Source of the DNA: Anodontia alba
Lineage: Eukaryota; Mollusca; Bivalvia; Lucinida; Lucinidae
Length of the DNA: 64,000 bases
NCBI GenBank assembly: GCA_964016985.1
Contig: OZ024825.1
Span: forward strand, 38,563,557-38,627,556
Direction: 5' to 3'
Both the position numbers and the translations under genes were made by a program. The notes under the pieces were generated by a model. It saw only the letters and a list, made by a program, of their open reading frames with translations. It was not told the DNA's origin and did not search any database. Positions 18,739 through 30,700 of this stretch are shown here, one piece after another; positions within the stretch are counted from its first letter, which is position 1; each line of letters begins with the position of its first letter.

Positions 18739-21700
18739 GTAATACAATTTTGACATCAGGAGAGACATACTATAAATAAATAAAACTAGGACCTTTGTGA
18801 ACAGTAAAAGTATGAGTCTACTGGGCCTGTAACCAGTCTGATTGGAGCCATTAATGTTCTTTTATGACAATGTATGAAAGCCAGAACATGAACTGCCGAA
18901 GCCAGTTTTTATGACAACTTAGTGAGGAAACGGCTTTTTCACTAAGTTTAAATTAAGCAATCCACATTACAGTTGGTACCTAGATGGGTGACCACCTTTC
19001 TTGACTTCTTGGAATGTACGTCAAACGCAACATTTGGTGGCAGTGGTGGGATGAGAGATGACATCACCATCGTGCCCAGACCCTGGTAGCAGTGATAGGT
19101 GTTCCTGGCAGCACTGCATAGACTCCTTCCTCGTGCTTCCAGGGTGGACAGCATTGGTGATTTGGGGGCAAATTTAAGAGAGGAAGGGGAGAAATGTAAC
19201 ATTTTGGAATATGTATACAGATCATTTCTACATCCTTGCTGTGGAAGTTAGCTTTTTTATGGCAATATAGATGGAGCTTTTTCATGAAGTTAAACAATGC
19301 ACATGACAGTTATTACCTTGACGGTTGACTGTCTTGCTTGACTTCTTGAAAGTCCCATCAAATGCTAAAGTTCTAGGGCCTAGCACTCAGGGATCATCCT
19401 AGAGGGCGATTTGGGAGAAAAAGTCTCTCTAAGCTAGCTGGCTTCTCCCTATCTTGAGCTGAAGGACAAGTGAATGTATAGAATATATAGGGAAATCCAA
19501 AATTTGAACCAAAATTTCTCCCTGAAATCCTGAAATTGTTGCTAAACTTCTCCCTCTCTGAAAGCTGTTGGATGACCCCTGAGCACTCCTTCCTTCGATT
19601 ATCTGCCGGCGGATTACACATAGCTTATAGGGAATGTAGGTATATATTCAATCTGTGACAACTGTGTCAGGGGGTTGACTTTTTGGCTCAGTGGTTAGAG
19701 GATTGGATTTTTAATCAGACAGATCGGGTTCGAATCCCACGAAAGGCAGGGAATTTTTTCAGCTATGCTTCATTCCTTTGTTACGACTTCCATGTCGTAA
19801 GAAGGGGGTCTTGTCCGGGATTGGACTCTACTTTGCCGAAAATGTCTTCGCATCATCATAAATGATGAACTTCCTTGAAAAGGGTGAGTGTTATGGCCTA
19901 GCACTCCTACCTTCGATTATCTGCCTTGGCAGATTACACATAGCTTGTAGGTATATATTCAATCTCCCACAACTGCGTCTGGGTGTCAACTCTTTGGCTC
20001 AGAGGTTAGAGCATTGGATTTTTACCCGGACAGACCAGTCTCAAATCCCATGATAGGTGGTAAATTTTTTCAGCTATGTTTCATTCCTTTGTTACGACTT
20101 TCATGCCATAAGACTTGGTATCACAATTTCAGATCTGATCATTATATATATAATGTATATGTACATCAGGGCTCTGAAACTTTTGAAATCTGAATCGGTC
20201 CAGTCGATGACGATGACGTCATCAATGAGCCCCATTTCCCCCCCCCCCCACCCCCCCCCCCACAAAAAAAATATGTATATATCACCAGTCACGAAAACTA
20301 ATGACAATTGGCAGTCCTAAACTCCTTTTAATAATACACCTCAGCTCCGTTATATGATGGAAGTCCGGGTATAACAAGCATGATCAAAGCTGGCGTCATC
20401 AATAAATACAGTCAGGTATGTAAAAAGAAAGAAAAAAAAAAACAAAACAAAAAACCGGTTTTGATGTTATTTCCACCTCCGCAGGGTTTTCCTAAACTAC
20501 ATGTATTTATAAACAACTGATTCCCGTCTTGTATAAGCGCGAAGACGGCGGGAAATAGGAGAGACGGAACGAAACGACTTTCATGGACCTAATTTCTAAT
20601 AAAAAAGGCCTGCGCCACGGGCGGTTTTGCAGTTTTCAATGTTTCAAGATCTGACCAGACAGCTTAAATTTTAAGCACTGACCAATCTTGTCTAGCGCAA
20701 GTGGTGCATTATTTTTACTGTGAAATCAACCTTGAATTATACTGGCGTATTACGGCAATCAACAACAAAAAAAAATGAAAAAAAGAAGCACTCAATAATA
20801 CCCAGATCAGACGCCGTTGTATGTGACATCTGAGCAGGACGTACATGGTTTGGGAATTAATTCATCAAATCTGGGACCGACAAACCGTGTTGATCAAAAC
20901 AAAAAAGAAGAGGAAGAAAACAGGTGCGTTCAAGCGGTGCATTCTTTTATCACTCTCAGTAAAGCGGCCTTTGATCTTTTGGACACGCCGACTGCACCTG
21001 GATGTTTTGCAGTCTCAGTGTATTCACACGTGTCACACAAACGGATTAATTATCAGACTACCGTTACTGATGATTCATATTAATCGCTTGTTTACCGCAC
21101 AAATGTCAGTGAAGTGTTGATTTTTTGACAATGTTTGGATAATTACTTAATTAATTTGTGCTGCGGTAGGTTGCCGTTATTCATGTGTCTCCAATATACA
21201 TGTCAAATGACCGTTTAGAGCATTTTAACTACCATAATATCGCATTTAAAAGGTGCGCGGACATTGTCAGGTTGGGAAGACTTGACCGGTTTTGTTTTTT
21301 TTAGACATAATTGATTCGTGAAAATTGGTTGGTTGGGGAAAAATGGGGTTCAAGGCACAAACCTGTTGGACCGATTTATTAGCGTTTTGGGGTGTTTGAA
21401 ATCGGTCCAGAATTCTTAATTTCGGTCCAGACTGGCTATTTTTCCGGTTTTCCCAAGCCCTGATGTACATGTATGTATCAATCAAAGGCAATGAAACTTG
21501 GTTTTCTTAACTGGCATCCTCACTCAAAAGTTCTTTTCAAACAAAGGATGCAGAGAATTGAGCTCAGCAGACTTGCAAACTTAAGGTACAGTTTTTACAG
21601 AACTGTTCTCATGATGGTAGGCAAAGAACACTTTTCTTATTTTGGAGATGGGTTATGCCTTACCATTCAGATTCCACTCTTTTAGGTGCAATTCAAACAC

Positions 21701-24700
21701 AGCTTTTGGGGAATCATCTGGGTGACCAAGTGGTTAGCACTCACAACTTTGGATCACATGGTCCTAAGTTCTGGGTGGCCGGGGGTTAGCACTCCTGACT
21801 TGTAATCACAAGGTCCCGGGTTTAAATCCCACTGGATGTGGAATTCAGCTCATGACTGAACGGATGTAAAACACAACCCATCATCACAGTTTTGGGGTAG
21901 CAGAGATTATTGCACTACTCTACTATCCAGAAACATATTAGGTACTCACTGCGGTGCTTCTGATGAGTTACAGAGTACCGGAACATAGTTTTTGTAAATA
22001 TCAATACTTTTTGTGGTAAACATCCTAAAATTTTGTACACCAAATAAAATGTCATATGCAAACAGTGTAGACCCGGATCAGACTGCAGTCACTGATCAGG
22101 GTCTACATTGTTTACCTTTCCACTAAGTACTTTAAGAAATAATTGCATAAAAAAGCAAAATGTTGATAAAAAAAAAGGTGTGGAATAAAGTGTTCAAAAT
22201 TTTAAGACATTTACCGTATTTGAAAAAAAAGTCTAATCTAGAGTTCTTATTGGATATTTTACAGGTTTTTGTTTTGATAGATTACAGTGCTTTTCAATAT
22301 TTACATGTACTTTTTCCCCACTGGTGGCGACTTTTATCCTATGCTGATAACCTTTGCAAACAGAGCAGACCCAGATGAGGCCCGACAAAAAACCGGGCCT
22401 AGTCTGGATCCAAACTGTTGACACTGATGGTACATTGTATTCCTGAAAGATTTTTTGAAGAAGTTATTTTAAAAAAAATGCACATATGACAAAAAGTCAT
22501 GCAAAATTACCCAGCATGCAAAGAGTCAATAAATATATTTGTATATAGATTGGCCAAATTGACCTATTGGTTTGACCTTTGCACGTCTCCACTGTGCTCA
22601 GAGTAAGAAATTCCCCTATTCCATGCTAAATAACTTTCCCTCACCTTTTACAGACACTACCTGTATATATTCAGTAAACATATACATGTACTAAGGCATA
22701 TTACTCTCAAAAGATTTAAGGGACAGGTCGGTTTGTTCAGTCTGCAAATTTGAAAAAAAGAAAAAAATGTCCGCCCCCCACTCCTTCCCCCCTTACCCCC
22801 CCCACTCCCCCCCCCCCCCCCCCCCCCAGACACACAGACACTCATTTTAATTTTAATGGCATGTTTACTTTTACTTTATCATATTGTTCCATGTAACATC
22901 ATCTCAACTTTTGTTTTGCAGTAAAAGCCACACTACCAATGTTTACAGTCATCTTACTGCGGTTGTTTTTCAAGGAAAAGCAGACTCTGCCAGTAAGTAC
23001 CATAACTATTCCCTGAGCACTGTCTTTGAAGATCTGGGCCCAGTTGTTCAAAACTAACAATGTCATTACTTAATGGATGGTTAAAACTTTGATCATTAAA
23101 TATGGCATATATGCTAATATTTCTGCTGAAAAAATGTGAGTAGCTTTTGCAAATGCAAAAGCTACTCACATTTTTTCAGCAAAAATACATGTGAATTTGA
23201 TACTGTACTTACTAGAACAGTTAACATTTTGACCACTAACAAGCTTGTTAAGCTAACAATGCTTTGAACAACTGGGCCCTGGATGAATGTAACTGATTAA
23301 CGATTAATGGCCTTATTTTACATGTATGTTGATTACCTAGATTTCATTCCAAAAAATAAAATAAATAAATAAATAATGATTTTATTTGGTTAAAAATCAG
23401 CAATAATGGTCAGTTCTTGTAATTCATTGAATTTTGCAAAAAAAAAACCAAATTGATTACTACTAGTGATTAAAGGGCCAAAATTTTATTGCATTAGTGA
23501 ATACTGGATTGACAGTATCACCATCCAGAACTCTTCTATTGATGAAAACCTATTAGATGTTCAATGCCAGATATTTGATGTGTGTCGGCCTCGGTGGCTC
23601 GGATGCGCACCCGACTGGTGATCAGAGGGTTGCAGGTTCGACCTCGCCGGGTTGGCAACATTCTTTCGTGGAGATTGATCATGAAATATTTTCTATGGTC
23701 ATTCTCTCCCTTCCCCTGATTCAAGAAGGGTAGTTGTCAGTTTCTGGGGAAAGAACGGCACAATACAGGTTAACTGCTTAGAGGACTAAGCCTAAGTGTG
23801 GTTAGGTAAACTGACCGCACTCGACATGACCCCACTGGGTTGACTGGGCTGTAAAACCTCAACATAAACAAACAAACAAGATATTTAATGTGATAGGCAC
23901 CAGGTCACTGACTGTAGAAATGGTACTGGTATTTGGATGAAAGTCTCATCTACCTAATATTCCAGGGACCTTTCCAGTCAGAATTGTAACTCATTTCTGG
24001 AGCTCTTGTTTAAAACACAACCCTTTCTCAGACAGATTCTGAAAATGCTATATTTACCCCAAGTATTCTAACACCATTAAAGTTGTTCAAATTTTAGACC
24101 AATATGGTAAAGAGTTAAGGTCACCTTAATATCATATTGGTCCTAAAATTTGAACCATCTTAATTCCTTACTATATTGGTCCTAAAATTTTAACAGCCTT
24201 AACCCCTTACCATAGTGGTCCTAAAATTTGAACAACTCAAATTTACTGGCTGTTGATGTGTCTAAAACTGCTGGATGAGTGGAAACAGTAGACCCCGATC
24301 AGATGCCATGTTGTGTGGTGTCTGATCTGGATGCACACCATTTGCTCCTGACTGTCTGACTGAATACTCAGGGTGTGTGATAGGGTGATGGTAAGGGCTT
24401 GCTGTACTTGCAGGAGTTGTTGGGAAGTGGGCATTTTGTATTGCATCTGTTTCTTATATGTCATTCACTCTTCCCTCATCCAGATTTATTTGTCTCTTTC
24501 CTCTCGTAGGGCCCTTCATTGCACAGAGCTTTTCATTATTACACGTACCTCTTCATTACATATATCTCAGTATAAGTTAAATAGAGAGAGATGTACATTT
24601 TTTGTAAAACATCGAATCATCATTATCTTTCCTCTTATTTACTCACCGCTTCTGCCCCTTTTCTCCCTTCTGGGATATGACAGAAAATGAACCATGAGGG

Positions 24701-27700
24701 TTGACATGTTATTAAACAAAAGATCAAACTCAAAATACTTTAGGCAAATACATTTGGACCCTTCCTGCCTGTCAGAACAGTAAGCACTTTTTTTTATGAC
24801 TAAGTGCATGTATGAAAATTTGTATGAAATACACTTTCCTGTCATACTATGCTTAGCCTAGATAAGAATGGGTATCAGGTTAATATTTCTCTTATTTCTC
24901 CACGAAAACATATGTTGTGAGTACTCATTAGAAGTGCCTCGACGAGGCACTTCTAATGAGTACCACAACATATGTTTTCATGGAGAAATAAGAAAAATAA
25001 CACATTTGGATTGAAAAAAATGCCTTAACTAGAGCTTTGTACTATGGCTACATGTATGTCTGTCTGAAGTGTACCTTTGAATAAATGTATATTCCGTTAT
25101 TTCAGGTCTATTTATCTTTATTACCAATAATTGGTGGAGTCATTGTTGCCACGGTGACAGAAATTTCCTTTGATATTCTTGGTCTAGTCAGCGCTCTTTT
25201 TGCCACGCTTGGTTTCTCTTTGCAAACTATATTCTCTAAAAAGGTAAGCAGTGCTTCTTAACAAACATCTACATGTATATTGTATCAGTGAATACCATAA
25301 CATGAACAGTGTACTTGCATTAAGTATATACATAGTTCCAGATACATGTAACAGGCTTGTGGAATTATCAAATTTTATTACTTGTCCACGGACAAGTACA
25401 TACTATATATGTTGTAAATTGTCAAAACACACTTGGCCAACCAAGATTTACTTGCCCGAAAAGTGACAATTTCCTTATTTCTCAAAGAAAACAGATGTTG
25501 TGAGTGCTTATTAGAAGCACTCTAATGAGTACCCACAACATATGTTTTCTTTGAGAAGTAAGAAAAATACATATCTCCTATTTCTTGATACTCTTCTCGG
25601 CTAGAGCTATGAAGTCCTTGTCCCAGGACAAGTAAATTGAAATTTCTTGTCCTCAGGGAACTGGGACAAGTTGGACATAGTGGGGACAAAGTGGGCATGG
25701 TACTTCCACAGCCCGGCAGATGAGAAACTTTTTCAACCAGAAATTGTTGATATTTTTCTTATTTCTCAAAGAAAACTTGTTGTGGGGGCTCATTAATGTG
25801 AAGAGACCCAATAAAACTGAGAATGCTATTTTTACTTTTTTTGACTCATTTATGCCTAGTACCCCATAAAAAGAACAATGACCGTGTAGACCCAGGTCAG
25901 ATGTCACAGAACTCAGTTTTTAATCTGAGCCTGCATTGTTTGCATAAAATACAATATGTTTTAGTAATAAAATATGTAAAAAATAAACCAGACACTTCTT
26001 AACCTTTGTCCTGCTGAATAAATTAAGTTGCCACACCCACTTCTAATTTTCTGCCAATCAGAGTCCTTGATCCAGGTTGTTGATAAAAATTTGTATGCTT
26101 AATGACAAACAGTGCAGATCCAGATCAGTTGGCTTCTTCAAAAGCCAACTGATCTGGATCTACACTTTTTGCAAAGACAGGGTATATCCGGGTTCAGCAG
26201 GACAAGGGTTAACTTGGAGGTTGACCTTTCCAGTGGATTGGGTAGAATAATCCACTCAGAATAAATGGTGTATTTGTTTCCTACATTTTGTACTTTCAGA
26301 CTTTGAGGATCCTATTTGCTCAGAATTTATTTACTTTGGCTGCACAACAGCTGACGTAAAGTCTTCACCATAGTTACATTCATACTTTCTGGTCCTTTGA
26401 AATATGTTCATTTGAAATAATTTGAAAATAGAATATTTCTCAAGCCAGCACAAGCAGACTTGAGCAGCTTGCAAATTACATTGGTGTGCGTGAACAGACT
26501 CAACAAAACTTGTGTCTGATATATAGCTTTCTTTTAAATATGTTCGTTGCATTTAAAGAGTCCATTTTTTTTTTAGAATTTATTGACATTAAGACATTAT
26601 CTGCTCAGCAGATTATTCATATCAGATGTCAAGCTTATATTCTTGGAACAGTAAAAACAGAATAGAATGTTGTCTGCTGCAATTTTGAATTTTGCGTTAA
26701 TGTACACCACTCACTGGGCTAATTTAGTAGACAACAAACTGATGTGGGTGTTTTTTTGTGTGTGTTTTTTTTTTTCTAATTTTTTTTCCAGAAAATAGGC
26801 TCTCACAGTTCATGTACCGGCCTGGGTGGCTCAGTTGGATGCGCATCCGACTGGAGACCAGGGGGTCGCGGATTCAACCCCCGCCAAGATCGGCAACATT
26901 CTTTCGTGGAGATTGATCATGAAATATTTTCTACGGTTATTTTCTGCCTTCCTCTGATTCAAGAAGGGCAGTTGTCAGTTTCTGGTGAAAGAATGTGCAC
27001 GATACTGGTTAACCGCTCAGAGGACTAAGCCTGCTCAGTAAACGTGTGGATAGGTAAACTGACCACGCTCGACATGACCCCATTGGGTTGACTGGGCCGT
27101 AAAACCTCAACACAAACAAACTGACAGTTCATATAAAGATAATTTGCATAAAATGTCAAAACCTATTTTCTGGGTTTCTTATTTTTCCCAGAATATAGGC
27201 TTTGACATTTTTTTGCAAATTGTCTCTGAAGGAGAAAATTTGCAGGAAATGTCAAAACCTATTTTCTAGGAAAAATAAGAATTTTTTTTTTAATGTTGTC
27301 TGCTGAAATTCTTACCCATCATGCTAAGCATTAGATTGATTCATCTGTTTGATTTTCAGGCTTTAAAAGATACAGGTCTCCATCATATGAATCTCTTGTT
27401 GATGTTGTCTCGACTCTCAGCCCTATGTTTTTTGCCGTTTTGGCTCTTGTTAGATGTTACTAGAATGATACATGATGAAAATGTGGTAAGCTTCTTTTGT
27501 AACTTTTATTTCTGATAATTCTTACATTAGCATGTCTGACTGCAGATCCAGGAATCACAAGATCAGGCCCCAAGGTTATAAAACTTTTTTCATGCTCAAC
27601 TCAGCTTGGCATGAATTTTTCTCTGCTAATAAATACGAAAATGCCAACTATTGTTGGCATTTTCGTATTTATTAGCAGAGAAAAATTCATGCTCAGCTAT

Positions 27701-30700
27701 GTTTAGCAAGAAAGAATTTGCAATCGTTAGTAATTTGATGTTAATTAGCATGGCATATTTCATGCTCAGCTGAGTTGAGCATGAAAAAAGTTTTATAACC
27801 TCGGGGCTAGATCCCAGCTCAGCAACATGGCTTTCGTTGAGATTGGTCATGAACTCATTTCTACAGCCACTCTACCCATTCGGCTGATTAAAGAAGGGTA
27901 GTTGTCAGTTATTGTGCAAAAGAATGCACATAAAGTACTGTTTACTCCCTTAGAGAATTAAGTCTGCCCAGGATAAAGTGTGAGAATGCTAACTGACCAG
28001 CTTGACATTGCCTTAACAGTGTTGATTGGGCCATAAAACTCCTGATCAAGTCAAATTTCATTACAAGAAAAATATGGTAACATATAATGTGTTTCAAAAT
28101 TTTGTTTAGCATTAAATTCGTATTGTTGGAAAGCTCCTGTATGGAGACACAAAGGAATCCCACTGGAGGCAGAATTCAGATGATGTATGATGCTTATTGC
28201 AGAGAGCTTTTCATTATCCCCTTTTATCATCCCAAATTGACTTACTATTGAAAGAGATGTAAAACACTTACTCCTTCTCCTTATCATCATCATCATCATA
28301 GTGAAAATTTCTAAATTCATAGCTCCAAATAAAGGCACTTTTTTTGAGCCAAAAATATTGATTTTTCTTATTTGTCCGTAATACATAATTTCTTACATTT
28401 CTTACATTGTTGACGTCGTTCAGGCTCGAAGACCTCTGTAGATGCATTCTTGTAGGTTGGGCTAAATCTGGCTCTGTTGCCCGTGGACTGGTATTTGGTA
28501 CTTATTAGAAGTGCCTCATCGAGAAAAATATATAATGACCTATACCCTCTTACCTGGAGCAACACAGATTGACGGTATTTTGTAATATTTTTCAGATAAA
28601 CCATGAGGGTAAGTCTCTTGCCCTTGGCTTGATATTACTAGATGGCTTCTTCAGCATGATGCAGAATGTGTTAGCATTCACTGTACTGGCTATGGTGAAT
28701 CCACTCAGTTATGCTGTTGCCAATGCAACGAAGAGAGTTGTTATAATTGGTGCTTCTTTAGTGCTCTTACGGAACCCAGTGACAGCCTCTAATGTGATAG
28801 GGATGTTAATAGCTGTGTTTGGTGTTCTTATATATAATAAAGTGAGTATATACATGTATGTTGAGAGTAAATGTCCTAAAATTTCAAACATTGTTTTTCA
28901 TACTTTTTTGGCATAAATTTTGTCCCCCACCTAGGGGACATATTGTCTGCTAGGCAGACAATTCACATGAAATGTCAAGCCTTATTTTCTCTAAAAAATA
29001 ATAAAAATATTTTAAAATAGTGTCTGCTGCAATTGTGATTGGCACTTTAAGGGCTAACACGCCTGTTGTAAGTAAGTAAGTAAATGTTTTATTTTACGAG
29101 GGTAGCCCAATTTGTTTTACCAATCTTCCTTGGGGCCCTCAACAAAACTACATACATACAAATACATACAACAAGTTATTTAAAACAATGATTAAAATGG
29201 AGCGGTGCACGAGATAATGGTACTTATGGTATATGCGACCATACCAAGTAATAAAACCAAGACCATACAGTCTTTGCTGGGGCTCTGGATAGCCAGTGCT
29301 TAGAGGCTTCTTCATCTGGACAGCAAAGACTGAGCAGTCCATGTGGATGTGTAGGCCGACCGGCGTTTTGTTAGGTTTACTTGTCATACAATACTTTTCC
29401 TCAAATTGTTGTTCAGTTGTGATCTGCTATACTCACCTCCAACATGCACAAGAGTTAATACTGCATTTGCTTTTAGTATTTGAGCAGAAAGTCCTGAACA
29501 AATACTCTAGAGTCAGGTCAGATCAGATGCTGATCATCAACGACAGAAGGCTTTCCGAGATCAGATCTGCACTGATGCTGATTGCACTGTTTGTCACTCA
29601 TCCGGCAGTTTTTATATACTTCAGCAGGTAGTAAAAAGGTGTTGTTCAAATTTTAGGATAAGTATGATAAGGACTAAGGAGTAATTGTGTCTAGATATTT
29701 AGGATAAATACTCTACTCTTATTTACTCTAATAGAGGATTATAAATTTAAATTCATGTGAACCCCTGTACGAGTACTAGAAGGTGACATATGATTATTTT
29801 GAAAACCCTTCATTAACCCTTAAACTGCCAATCACATCAGCTTTCATCTGTTTTGTCATCTGCTTGTGATTTTTAAAGTCATTTTTGCAAACAGTGTGGA
29901 CCCAGATGAGACTGCTCCTCAGGGTCCACACCGTTTGCCTGTATGCAAAAATAGGTTTGAAAAGTTTGCCAGAATATTCAGCAGACAACATAAACAGATG
30001 ACATTTTCAGATGCAGGTTTTCTTGGCATTTTAAGGGTTAACAGATTATAAAGTAGGCTTGTGAGGTATTTTATGAGTTCTTTTAGTATGACTTACATGT
30101 TTTCTTTGAAATATTGGTAAAAATAAAACCAACATTACTAAATAACACAGGAGGTGGAGCTATAAAATATTAATAGCCAAACAGGTGTACAATAACTTTC
30201 CAATATTGACAGTTGCAAGGTCATCATAGCTCCAGATAGGGAACTTTTTTTTCGGCTGAACAGAAAATTACTGATATTTTTTCTTATTTCTCCATGAAAA
30301 CATATGTTGTGGTACTCATTAGAAGTGCCCCATTGGGGCACTTCTAATGAGTACCATAACATATGTTTTTGTGGAGCTATAAGAAAAAACATATATGTAT
30401 ACTTCTTTTTATCTGGAGTTATGCATCATACTGCAAGTTTGTTACAGTACTCATTTGTTAACCCTTAAAGCGCCAATCACAGCTGCAGCAGACGATATTG
30501 TTTTTTTATTTATTTATATTTTTTTATTTTTCCGAGAAAACAAGTCTTGACATTTGATGTCAGTCGTCTGCTTGGCAGACGATTCACATAAAATGTCAAG
30601 ACTTGTTTTCTCGGAAAAATAAAAAAAAAAGATTTGAATAACGTCTGCTACGAATTTTGCTTGGCACTTTAAGGGTTAAATCCCACCATTTCTCATAAGC

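Noticed and set aside
19680..19750. tRNA-like sequence with A and B boxes
   Set aside because: No tRNA cloverleaf can be closed (acceptor arms do not pair) and the body continues as a repeated SINE; not a tRNA gene. The same holds for 23583, 26814, 39406 and 56057.
29062..29395. Host exon in SLC35E1 intron 5
   Set aside because: Open frames here lack acceptors and donors in phase, and neighbouring exons 5 and 6 already join correctly; a LINE 3' fragment is more likely.
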